A stretch of 64,000 nt of DNA from Glutinoglossum americanum (Eukaryota > Ascomycota > Geoglossomycetes > Geoglossales > Geoglossaceae). Position numbers and translations under genes: made by a program. Below the pieces are notes generated by a model that saw nothing but the letters and a program-made list of their open reading frames with translations, searched no databases and had not been told where the DNA came from. Positions 42,462 through 53,555 of this stretch are shown piece after piece. The stretch covers positions 62,001-126,000 of the forward strand of contig JAGHQL010000052.1 in the NCBI GenBank assembly GCA_020080175.1, in the 5' to 3' direction. How positions within the stretch are numbered: the stretch's first letter is position 1; every line of letters begins with the position of its first letter.

Positions 42462-44935
42462 ATGATGGTGCCAACATGGATGTCCAGCGCTCTGCTGTTC
42501 GTTACCCTCTGCGGAAGAGTAGCCAATGCCCGCACGGTCCCTTTCGTACCTCCGCCTGCAGATCTTTTAGCAGCGGAGAGGATCACCCTTCAACCCCAAG
42601 CCCTTGCGGCTCCAATCGCCGGAGATGCGCTTTCTCGAGCCGGTTGGACAGTCGCCACCGATAGTGCCCAGGGTACACTAGTTGGTGCTAATGTTCTCGA
42701 CGGTAATACAGGATCGATCTGGCATACTCAATGGGACCCGACGAATGCACCGCTGCCTCATACTATAACTATCGATATGAAAACTACATCCTTTGTAGAT
42801 GGCATCACCTACCTCCCACGACAAGACGGCAATTCCAACGGGAATATTGGGCAGCACCAGGTTTTTATAAGCACCGATGGGACGAACTTCAATCTTGTCG
42901 CTTTTGGGACATGGCTCGACGACAACAGTGAGAAGGCGGCGGATTTCGAGACCATTCCAGCACGGTATATTAGAATCGTAGCCCTCACCGAGGCTGGGGG
43001 TCGTGGCCCCTGGACAAGCGCTGCGGAGATTAACGTGTTCGTCTCAAAAAAAACTTCGCATCACGAGGCGGGTGGACAGCGAGCGCAGATAGCTCTCAGG
43101 GTACCCTAGTCCCCGGTAATACTCTTGACTCAGACACTGGAACAATCTGGCATACGCAATGGGATCCAACGAATGCACCGCTACCCCATACTCTAACCAT
43201 AGATATGCAGTCTGCGATCAGCATCGAGGGTATCACCTATCTGCCACGACAAGACGGCAATTCCAACGGGAATATCGGGCAGTACCGGGTCCTTGTGAGC
43301 ACCGATGGGACGAGTTTCAACCAAGTCTCAACCGGAACATGGACCGATGACCCGACCCTGAAGGGCTCGAATTTTCCGTCTGTTAATGCGCGGTTTGTCA
43401 GACTCGTAGCGCTGACCGAGGCTGGGGGTCGCGGCCCTTGGACGAGCGTAGCGGAGATTAACGTCGCTATCCCGGGTGCCTTCGTACCACCGCCAAACGG
43501 CAAAGGACAATGGGGTCCAACCATCAACTTCCCGCTTGTTCCGGTTGCGGCATCCGTTCAGCCCAATACCGGCAAGGTGGTTGCTTGGTCATCCTGGTCC
43601 GCAAAGACGTTCGGCGGAGACGGTGGTTTGACTGTCACGGCCTTATACGACCCGGCTACTCAACGCGTCACCCAACGGGTTGTCACAAATACAGGCCACG
43701 ACATGTTTTGTCCCAGTATCTCGCTAGACGCAACTGGTCGCACCCTTGTTACCGGAGGCGACTCCTCCCAGAAGGCCAGCATTTATACCCCCACCACCGA
43801 TAGTTGGTCGAGCGCGGCGAATCTTCGGATTCCCCGTGGCTATCACGCATCAACTACGTGTTCGGACGGACGGATCTTCACCATCGGAGGATCATGGAGC
43901 GGGGGAGAGGGAGGCAAGAACGGCGAAATCTATAACCCGAAGACGAACGTTTGGAGTCTACTAGGATCTTGCCCTGTTGCACCCATGCTGACCGCAGACG
44001 CGCAAGGTGTCTATCGGGCTGACAATCATGGTTGGCTCTTTGGATGGAAGAGCGGATCGGTATTCCAAGCAGGGCCTAGCCGGGCTATGAATTGGTATGG
44101 CACAGGTGGAAGCGGCTCCCGTCAAGGAGCAGGAAACAGGGCCTCGGACGCAGACTCGATGTGCGGCACCGCTGTAATGTACGATGCCGTCGCGGGGAAA
44201 ATCCTCACCCTCGGTGGCTCTCCCAACTACATCAACTCGGGAGCAACCGCCGCGGCACACGTCATCACGATCGGGAATCCAAACACCACACCCTCGGTCA
44301 CGAGGATCAACGACATGAGTTTTTCGCGCATATTCCACAACTCCGTCGTCCTCCCCGACGGCAAAGTCTTCGTCACGGGCGGCCAATCCGTCGGCGCCCC
44401 GTTCCAGGACTCCAACCTCCAATTCACCCCGGAGCTGTGGGACCCCGCGACCAACCAGTTCACGCAGCTCAACCCCAACTCGATCCCGCGCGTGTACCAC
44501 AGCTTCGCGCTGCTCCTCCTAGACGGCACCGTCATGTCCGGCGGCAGCGGCCTCTGCGACACCTGCTCCGCCAACCACTTCGACGCGCAGATCTTCACCC
44601 CGCAGTACCTGCTCAACGCCGACGGCACCAGGGCCACCCGCCCCGTCATCAACACCGTCTCGTCCTCCAACGTCGTGCCCGGGAACACCGTCACCGTCAC
44701 CACAAACTCCGCCGTCACGGCCATGTCGCTCGTCCGCTACGGCTCCGCTACGCATACCGTCAATACCGACCAGCGACGCATCCCGCTTAGTCTTACGACT
44801 ACGGGGACGAACACTTACCGGTTCACCATCCCTAATGATTACGGTATCGCGCTTCCGGGGTACTGGATGCTGTTCGCCATGGATTCCGCTGGCCATCCGA
44901 GCGTCGCGAAGACTATTCTCATCAGGGGCCCGTGA
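42462..44935 (+). CDS. Galactose oxidase with two F5/8C (CBM32) domains, frame broken between them
   Basis: Signal peptide MMVPTWMSSALLFVTLCGRV. The first F5/8 type C (CBM32-like) domain spans about 42600-43040 and the second about 43070-43480; both contain GITYLPRQDGNSNGNIGQ. The catalytic part is the seven-bladed kelch propeller of galactose oxidase (AA5): the Cys in TGHDMFCPSISLDATG and the Tyr in IPRGYHAST form the thioether cofactor, Trp lies in GGSWSGG, Tyr-His in PRVYHSFALLLLDG and a copper His in ATHTVNTDQRRIPL. A C-terminal Ig-like domain ends ALPGYWMLFAMDSAGHPS. The enzyme oxidises galactose C6 to the aldehyde with H2O2 release, extracellularly. The known Fusarium enzyme has one CBM32; here there are two. 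The reading frame shifts by one at an A8 run (43046-43053) between the domains; no plausible intron covers it, so either a sequencing error or a real break. Confidence 0.85.
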
Positions 44936-45389
44936 GGGGGGAGATTGGATTGGCTAACGAGACATGGGGTTTTTTCTTCAGCGCTATCTTTTAGGGGAAT
45001 AATTGCTCGAACGCCCCGGAATTTGAAATTTTATGTACCTGCCGCTCGTTTCAGGTTTTTTTACTCGAACACACACCCCACAATTTGGAATACACGACAC
45101 CCGGTGCGCTTTACATTCTTTTTAGTTGCCGTTGTAATATCAGATATGCTTTTAAATTGAAATACAGTCGTTACTGCGCATTGCTGCTTATGCTGAAATG
45201 GTGATTCTGGGGCTTGTGATGATTGGAATTAGTGACTTTGCCTTTCATGGGAATCTTGTCGTTACACTGAACGGGCTAAATCATAATCGTGTAAAGGCTA
45301 CAAATGCGTAACTAAGCGCCAAGTTTCTGACCCCTCACCGTTTTGTAAAGCCTAAGCTCTGCCCCATCGAGTCAGCTCACTTAAAGCGT
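44936..45389. other. Intergenic, no gene recognised
   Basis: 3' flank of the galactose oxidase gene, AT-leaning. Nothing else is supported. Confidence 0.45.
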
Positions 45390-46183
45390 TATGCGAGTAA
45401 TCTGAATACATTAATTTTGTGGACTAGGGTTATGTGTTACGACAAGGATATCGTTGATGGTTGCAACTCCCTACGGAAGGTGTACGTCTGGTTCCGTGTT
45501 AAGGACATCGAGAAGAACATTTTTGCCAATGAATCTTCCGCATTCGCAACACCATCTTCACCCTAGTTAACTAATCTCACACAAAACGAAACGCATTCGG
45601 ACAGTCGACATCGCAGACGAAAACGTCGCTTGGACTTTGATTTCTCTAATCCGCCAAATATGCGAATGGGCTCAAACGGAACATAGACGCTTTGTGATTG
45701 AGCATTTGTATAAATGGAGCAACTACAAGAGCCTGAATGCCCGTTGGAGACAGAAGAAAGAGCCAGATCCAAAAGCTAGGCGAGTCCTTTAAGGAAAGGG
45801 AACGGATCTCCTTATTTTTTCAGTCTTGCTCTATACGAGAGAATGGAGGGCGAAATTGTCAGAAAGTTCTCAGAGAGCCAGCTTTTACCGGTTGTTGAAG
45901 AGCTACTTTACCACAGGCGCTCAATTAAAATTCTGCAAAGGTCCATGAGGCACATGGGCACCTAGGGGGATCTCCATTAGTGGAGACTGCAAGTAAGCCT
46001 GCTGAGGAGCATATCGAAGGAGGTGTTGTGGTTTATATGGCTGATCAGGATGTACTGAACGAAAGCGGGTACGAACGGTTGTTTCATTGGGTGGAAGAGT
46101 TCCAGGGAGGAACTCCGGGGGCGCTGACGCAGCCGATTCCGATTAGTGGGTTTCCGGTTAGGTCTGGGAGTTTGAGGCGATAG
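45390..46183 (+). pseudogene. Decayed gene of unknown family
   Basis: Successive plus-strand segments have protein-like composition but lie in different frames. YASNLNTLILWTRVMCYDKD runs to a stop near 45566. Then KRIRTVDIADENVAWTLISL, IRQICEWAQTEHRRFVIEHL and YKWSNYKSLNARWRQKKEPD reach about 45780. REWRAKLSESSQRASFYRLL then KSYFTTGAQLKFCKG follow, and finally a 67-residue frame (45980-46183). The continuity suggests one gene broken by frameshifts rather than chance frames. I do not recognise the family. Confidence 0.35.
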
Positions 46184-47028
46184 ACCTGATTGAAAAGAGT
46201 ATATTCTTGTAATTGTAAGTGTTAGTGGTGTGGCCGAATTACGATCGAATTGAAGGGGTTTTGCGAGTAAAACCTTTCGTTTCCCGCCACCCATCTTACA
46301 GTGTTTTCGTACGGTGTCGCATAGCAGATAGTCTAGAAAATATTCTTGAGTACTTTGTAGACACGGTGCATATTTTCTGGACAGCATTATTTCACTGTCC
46401 GCCCGCGATGGTTGCGCTCTTGTATGTGTCTTTCCCTGCTACCTCGAATCGCGTCTCGAATCTGCCATCGAGAGTTCCGGGTCAATTGCGGGATCTTCCG
46501 TCCGCTAGAGAGAGAGACTGCCAAGAACTTCCGCAATGATACATCACCTACCCCACCCGATCAATGACACTGTTGGGTCGTTCAGGTAGAAAAGTATATT
46601 CTATTAAGAGAGATTTGTTTTGTTGTTTGAGCCTCTAAGAAAACAAAAACTTTTCGAGTGGTAATCTCTCGGCTAATTTACACGAGGGCTTGCCCTCAAC
46701 AGTCACTCACACCACCCCCGTTCCGACAGACACCAAGAAGAGTTGATTTCCCACCATATGAAATACCTCCGCAAAGTTCTGTGCGCACCCTGCTAGTAAG
46801 TCATACACCGTACCCGGTTAGAGGCTTGCGCATGCGCCGTACCCGGTCGGAAGCTTATGCATGAGTATGAAAGGTGGTCTGTGCTTTGCCACGTCAGCCG
46901 CGCTGTGGGGCTCATTCGCTTCCCCACCTTATTTGAACTACAGCACGGCGTATCCAGAACATAGAACCCGAACCCTAGCCTGTGTTTGTTGTTTCCAGCC
47001 GCTAACTAGCGAATCGTCTAAATAATAG
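46184..47028. other. Intergenic upstream of the NLR gene
   Basis: Contains the reverse copy of short repeat R2 (46640-46708) and an imperfect direct repeat around 46808-46865 (CCGTACCCGGTYRGARGCTT). The last 200 bp should contain the NLR promoter. Confidence 0.45.
46640..46708 (-). repeat. Short dispersed repeat R2, copy 2
   Basis: Reverse complement of 32982-33050. It includes the small hairpin GAGGGCAAGCCCTC. Confidence 0.7.
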
Positions 47029-50000
47029 ATGGCGCAAGGCGGAAGTTACTTTAGTGGTAGGAACTATGTATACGGCGGGAACATCGTTCAAGGAAATGTC
47101 AACACATCTGGTGGATCGTATACAGTCAGTAAGTGGATCTATCTAGCCTAACTGGATTGGTTGCATGCTGTGCTAATCCTGATTAGACTTCGGAAGTACA
47201 GATCGTCGGAGAAGAGAGATTCTGCAATGGTTGTCTCCAATACCGTATGAACAGCATCATAATACCAACAAGCTTGACATTCTTAAAGACACTGGGAGGT
47301 GGCTCTTCCAAACGAACACCTTCACTCAGTGGAGAGATCCCAGTGAATCCTCGATACTTTGGCTGCATGGAATTCGTAAGTCTGGAGGCTGATTTCCGAT
47401 GATATCACAACTAGCTAATAAAGCCTTAGCCGGTTCTGGGAAGACCAAGTTAATGTAAGAGCCAAAACTCCAGGACATAGATCCACCACACGGTACGCGG
47501 AATCGCTAAATCGCATACCATCATGCCAGATCAATCGTTGTCGACACAGTCCTTAAGGACGCTGAGACCAAATGCGCTTACTTTTACTGTGCACGTAACA
47601 CTTCTGAACCTGAACGCTCAAATCCAGTGGACATACTCCGCAGTGTTGTGAGGCAAATGTCAACCCCGAGATCAGGGGAGCCTATCCTCGGTCCGACCAC
47701 AGAAATATATGAGAAGCGAGAGAAGAACGGTCATGCGGGTGGAACTCTTGGAATAGAGGAAAGCGTCGAACTCATCACCAGCTTGGCGACCCACCATCCG
47801 CTTACTGTAATCATCATCGATGCGTTAGACGAATGTGATACGAGCACACGATTCAAGTTGTTCGAGGCCCTGGCCACCATTCTTCAGAAAGCTACTAATG
47901 TAGTAAAAATTTTCGTATCTAGCCGTGACGACAAGGATATCGTCCTACAATTGAAGGGCTGCCCAAATCTGTACGTCAGTGCCAGAGACAGTGCGGAGGA
48001 TATCAAGAGATACATCGAGACCGAAGTTAGGAAAGCCATTGACCAGAATCGGCTACTCGGTGGTGACGTTTCCGAAGAACTGGTCCGAGAGATCAATGAA
48101 AAATTGATACAGGGGGCACAAGGCATGTGAGTCAACAGTTTAATTGATCGTAATAGCCAATGTCATTTACTTAGGCTTTTTTTTCTAGGTTCCGCTGGGT
48201 AAGTCTTCAGCTGCAGAATCTCTGCAGCAACAGAGTGAATTTTGAAGAAGACGTTCGAGAGAGGCTTCACAGCCTTCCGCGAGACCTTGCAAGCGCCTAT
48301 TCTGAGATCTACAGGCAAATCTCTGAATCACCGGAGCGAAGCCGGGTGGTTGCGATAAAGACATTTAAATGGATACTCTGCAGCCAAAGGAGTCTGACTG
48401 TCGACGAGTTTCTTGCCGCTGTTGGGGTTGACCCTCAGCAGAAAAACCCTAAGGAGGTCGTCTTAAGCGTCTGTTGCAATCTTGTTATATTCGATTTAGA
48501 AGTGAGGGTCTTTCGGTTCGCACACCTCTCAGTACGAGAGTATCTTGAAGGACGAGGCGACTATACAGCAACGGCAGTGCACTCCTTCGTTGCAGAGAAA
48601 TGTCTACTTATCTGTCTTAGCAATAGCCAGGCTGCAATGACGGCTATATCCTCTGAAGACCCCCTGCACAGATATGCAGTAATGTATTGGGCAGTTCATT
48701 GTCAGAAGAGCGAGGATGGCCGATCTAGGGACAATCTAGGTAACCTATTCCGTCAGTTTACTGGGAAAGGGGGTATCGGGAGTCCATCATTCGATAGTTG
48801 GACCCTATCGGCAACGGCACCTCTCCCCCACTTACGGCGCCCGCTCCGCAGCGGCATTGATGGTAAAATTGCATCAGCGATTAGTTCCCCGGCAAATCCC
48901 ATCTTTGCAGCCTGTATTTGGGGGTTTCCCGAGGTTTTACAATGTGCGTCGAGATCGAAGCCGAACGCTCTGGAGATGACAAATACAGACCATGAGACAC
49001 CTCTACAACTTACAAGTATGTATGGGCAATGCGAAATGGCTCGGTTGCTGCTCGAGGGGGGAGCCAACATAGAATCAATGAATGATCATGGTTGGACGCC
49101 GTTGTGCTGGGCCGCGCAGAGCAAGGACGAGGCCATCACGAAACTACTACTCGAGAAAGGAGCCGATCTAGATTCTAAGGACAAATCTGGTCGGACACCG
49201 CTGTGGTGGGCTGCGTGGAAAGGGAGCGAGGCTATTGCGAAGTTGCTGCTCGAGAGAGGGGCAGATCCAGATCCTAAGGACGAATCTAGTAAGACACCGC
49301 TGTGTTGGGCCGCGTGGAACGGGAACCCGGTCATCGCAAAGTTGCTGCTTGAGAAAGGGGCCGATCCAGATTCCAAGGACGAGTTTGGTCGGACACCGCT
49401 GTGGTGGGCCGCACGGATAGGGAACGAGATCGTCGCAAAGCTGCTGCTCGAGAACGGGGCCGACCCGGGTTCCAAGGATGAATGTGGTCAGACAACGCTA
49501 GAGTTAGCTGTTCAGGAAGGGAGCGAGACCATCGTGAAGTTGCTCCTCGAGAAAGGGGCCAATCTGAATCCTAATGGCGAATCTAGTCGGACACCGCTGT
49601 GGCGGGCCGCGAGGAAAGGGGACCAGGCTATTGTGAAGTTACTACTCGAGAAAGGGGCCGATTCAGATCCCAGGGACGAATATGGCCAGACACTCCTGTG
49701 GTCGACCATGCGTGAAGGGAACGAGGCTATCACGGGGTTGCTACTCGAGCAAGGGGCCGATTCAGATCCCAAGGACGAATATGGCCAGACACTCCTGTGG
49801 TCGGCCATGCGTAAAGGGAACGANNNNNNNNNNCCAAGGACGAATATGGCCAGACACTCCTGTGGTCGGCCATGCGTAAAGGGAACGAGGGCATCATGAA
49901 GTTGCTTCTTGAGAAAGGGGCCGATCCAGATTCCAAGGACGAATATGGCCAGACACTCCTGTGGTCGGCCATGCGTAAAGGGAACGAGGCTATCATGAAG

Positions 50001-50963
50001 TTGCTTCTTGAGAAAGGGGCCGATCCAGACTCCAAGGACGAATCTGGTCAGACACTCCTGTGGTCGGCCATGCGTGAAGGCAACGAGGCCATCACGGAAT
50101 TGCTACTCGAGCAAGGAGCCGACCCAGATTCCAAGGACGAACATGGCCAGACACTCCTGTGGTCGGCCATGCGTAAAGGGAACGAGGCCATCGCGAAGTT
50201 GCTTCTTGAGAAAGGGGCCGATCTGGATTCCAAGGGTGAATATAGCCAGATGCTGTGGTGGGCCGTGGAGGAAGGGAACGAGGCCATGGCGAAGTTGCTG
50301 CTTGATAAGGTGGCCGATCCGGATCCTAGGGACGAATATGGTCAGACACCGCTGTGGCGGGCCGTGCAGGAAGGGAACAAGGCTATTGTGAAGTTGCTAC
50401 TCGAGAAAGGGGCCGATCCGGATCCTAGTGGTGTATATGGTCGGATACCGTTGCGGTGGGCCCCGCAGAGAGGGAGCCGGGCTATCACGGAGCAGCTCCT
50501 CAAGAGAGGAACCCGCGCAGGTCCCGAGGCCAAATATAGTTGGACACCGCTGTGGTGGGCCGCGTTGTCAGGGAACCAGGCTATTGTGAAGTTGCTACTC
50601 AAGAATGGGGCCGATCCAAATTCCAAGGACAAATATTGTCAGACATCCCTGTGGTCGAACTTGTATGGAAAGGACGGGGCCATCGCGAAGCTGCTACTCG
50701 AGAAGGTGGCCGATCCAGATACTAGGGACAAATATGGCCGGACGCCGCTGTGGTGGGCCGCGTGGAAAGGGAAGGAGGCCATCGCGAAGTTGCTGCTCGA
50801 GAAAGGAGCCGATCCAGGTTCCAAGGACAAATATGGTCAGACGCCGCCGTGGCCGGCCGAGTGGAAAGGGAACAAGGCCATCGCGGAGTTGCTGCTCGAG
50901 AAAGGGGCCGATTTAGATCCCAAGGGCGAATATGGTCGGACACCCTGTGGTGGGTCGCATTAG
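47029..50963 (+). CDS. NACHT-ankyrin NLR protein
   Basis: Five exons, 47029..47128, 47187..47375, 47430..47454, 47530..48126 and 48189..50963, with introns of 54-75 bp; phases close up to the gap. The first ~34 residues are Gly/Asn/Ser/Tyr-rich (MAQGGSYFSGRNYVYGGNIV and so on) in place of a folded effector domain. The NACHT ATPase has Walker A HGIPGSGKTKL, Walker B LTVIIIDALDECD and the sensor-like KIFVSSRDD. A winged-helix-like region follows (LHSLPRDLASAYSEIYRQI, FRFAHLSVREYLEG). About twenty 33-residue ankyrin repeats (TPLWWAA..GNEAIAKLLLEKGADPDSKDE) make up the rest, several nearly identical at DNA level. NLRs of this kind sense non-self and can trigger cell death in fungi. A 10-N gap lies in the repeats with different frames on each side. 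The last unit loses one base relative to its sisters (near 50943), so the protein ends within it. Confidence 0.85.
49824..49833. other. Assembly gap (10 N) in the NLR ankyrin array
   Basis: Ten Ns placed between units that are nearly identical over 99 bp. The size is a placeholder and repeat number is unresolved. Confidence 0.95.
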
Positions 50964-51211
50964 AAGGTGAGACCATTGCGAAATTTTATGTGTTTCTATC
51001 CTCGTTTTAAAGATTGTAAGAGTAGGCGATTTTAGAGGATGTAAAGCTGTTTGGGATTCTGACCAATGGGTTTTTTTTCGCAATTTGCAAAATCCAAGAA
51101 CTTTATTCCCTAGCCGGGTCACACTACACTTATGACAGTAAATAGTAGTGTTTCCTTGTTACTAACTTAACCCCTAAGATACGCTATCTATTCGTACTTA
51201 GACTAGATCAC

Positions 51212-51550
51212 TTAATGAATGCAAAAGCTTCGGATAGAAAGTGTTTTGGCTCCTCCTTTCCCGGATACCCTACTGATGGATTCACCATCCATTAGGGCAC
51301 AGATAAAAGAATCGCCTACTAGAGCATACTCGCTACCTTCCTTATGTAATATGATGGGCGTCCCGCAACCGAAAAGTATAGTCACGATATCACCTTCTCT
51401 AACATCAGGTGTAGGAGGACCTGTATACCCCATTCCCGTTTGAAAGAGTGTGCGGCCCTTCATTGAGCCATTGACGTGTTCCCGGTCCATCTCAGCTAAG
51501 CGCATGTCCACAATTCCGTTTGACTGGATATCCTCCCGAAATGGCCTCAT
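51212..51550 (-). pseudogene. HET-domain protein, C-terminal relic
   Basis: The sequence resembles the tail of heterokaryon-incompatibility (HET) proteins: GRTLFQTGMGYTGPP, REGDIVTILFGCGTPIILHK and YALVGDSFICALMDGESI. The N-terminal HET domain is not joined to it. A fossil, convergent with the NLR gene and about 250 bp from its end. Confidence 0.65.
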
Positions 51551-52262
51551 CGTCTCAAACTATTGGAGGTTATGCTCGATATGCGGAAATGGTAGCTAGA
51601 ACTATATAGACTGTGTAAACAATGGATAGGGGTAAATCAATTAAATTGCTCGCAACTACTAGAATGCTAGCTACGTGACATGAAGCTATATAAATGCTCG
51701 GCTGCCCTGCAGCCCCTTTTCCGCAGCTCGCGGCTGCTTCGGCCATCCTGCGGCCACTCCGGCCTTCCTTCGGCCAGCCCGAAACATATCGGTTCCACCG
51801 ATATTGAACGTTCCATGGTAGCTGAGGTGGCGCCGCCACTCAGCTACCAAGGGGACACCCCTTGTGTCCAATAGGGGTACTACGGGGTGGTGCCTGAGCA
51901 TTCCGTAACACAAACTTCGGATATCGCTTGGCTAGTTTACAGCCTTCTTTCAGGAAGCGGAGATTAATGTTGAAAAGTGGCTTGAGAAAGGGCCCTCGGC
52001 CTGACTATGCGATGTTGTGGAGGTATCCCCACTATAAAGAAACCAGAAGCAGAAGGCCCTCCGCTAGTTAGAAAAATGCCTGTGACAAGATCTCTTCTTC
52101 GAGCGATAATCGAGAGTACTCCTTACCCTTGAGGTGGTAGTCTATATCTAGTACAGAGGTTCTAAACAGAACATTCGGTAGCGGAAAGCCTGTCGGGTGG
52201 CTCGAGTCAAAGCCAACAGCTAGTCCTTGATAAGCTTGAGAAATGCAAATATTATTAGGACT
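51551..52262. other. Hairpin-rich spacer between HET relics
   Basis: Contains three consecutive stem-loops at 51786-51864: ATATCGGT/ACCGATAT, GGTAGCTGA/TCAGCTACC with a palindromic centre, and CAAGGGG/CCCCTTG. No HET-like sequence was recognised here, so it may be an insertion. Confidence 0.5.
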
Positions 52263-52640
52263 CTAGGTACCACTAATAAGCCACCACAGGATAAGTGGAT
52301 ATCCATCGCTCAGGGAGCCCCGCCAAACTCCTTCAATGGCGTCGCAGATCACCCCACGTGCGTGGATTGTTGGGTAGTGCAAAGAAAACGGATCGTTCCC
52401 GAAAAACAAGTTCGGAGCCTCTGCAAGCGTTATAGGCATTGCGGTGGAGGGGATTCTTCCGCCTTCGCCCTCCAACCAGGCACCCATGAAGGAAGCTTCG
52501 TGCCGTTTGTCTCTTGTTCTGCGCGATCACGGCAGGCAGCGTCACCAAGGATATCAAGACTGCCAGTCAGCCGAATGCGGGTCAGAGCGAAGTCGGTGTA
52601 AACAGCTTCAACAGATTTTTGTAGTCCGGAGCAGGGTGAA
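52263..52640 (-). pseudogene. HET-domain protein, middle-region relic
   Basis: Minus-strand pieces resemble the middle of HET proteins: SVEAVYTDFALTRIRLTGSL, DILGDAA, KLPSWVPGWR and HARGVICDAIEGV. It is broken in a few places and is a fossil. With 51212-51550 it probably represents one former gene. Confidence 0.6.
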
Positions 52641-53555
52641 GGTTTGAATCTCGGGCGAGGCCCATTGAGGAAGAAATGTGATCTCGATGGTTCGAACACT
52701 GGAGCGTGGAAGTTTTAGAGAAGTTTAAACGGCAAACGGTCGCCACTCCTCCAAGGGACTAACTACTCCGTATAAGTTCCCGTCTATTTTTTACGCGATC
52801 TAGATCGACAATCCCACTTTTCACCTTTGCGAAAGGTTTAACCTACAGTGTTACTAGGAGGCTATGTGGTACGACCGAGCAGAGCTACAGGGGAAACCTT
52901 TGCGACAAGCTCACATTCTATTGAACGAGGTCCTAGGGACGAGTATATAGCATTAGCTATCGAGTTCTTAACGAAATTCATAGTGCTATATACATGACGC
53001 TCGAGATACCAACGAAAATAAAAAGGACGGAACCAGCTGTCTCCGAGCCGTGTAAACGCCATAGTGCATATCTAGACGGGGTATGAAAATGCAAACGATG
53101 AAACTTTTCATATAGACTAAACTAAATCCTACGTTCCGGGGATGGACTCCGGAATATCCGACCGCTTTCCAAGACCCGAAAGTGGCTTGGGCCTCATCTC
53201 CACTCGAAACGGATGGGTGGATGGCGGCCGGGTTGAGTTCGTTTTCATATCGTCTCCTTTCGGGGGGGTTCTGTCGACCAACTCCAGGGATGGTCGACTG
53301 CTTCACGCCATGACGGGTTCTGAAACCAAGCCCAACCCTGTCGTTTTGACCCCCGCGAGAAAAGCTCGAACAAAGTCAGGCCTGGTGCGATGCCGTTTTT
53401 TCCCTCTGAGCATAACCCAATACCCTTCTCAATCCGCGCGCCAGCGTTCGCAACCATCCGTCCCCTTCAAATTCTCCGGACCGCCTGAATTCCCCGTTAA
53501 TGCATCTCGCTACCCTGTCTAGCCCCTCTTTCAGGTTAAAGGTTATCCAAGGTCC
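52641..53555. other. Intergenic, no gene recognised
   Basis: Short frames only (for example 52862-53062 minus and 53142-53522 plus), with no domain signature. Confidence 0.4.

Noticed and set aside
52641-52660. tRNA B-box-like GGTTTGAATCTCGG
   Set aside because: It borders a HET relic and has no A box or cloverleaf upstream.
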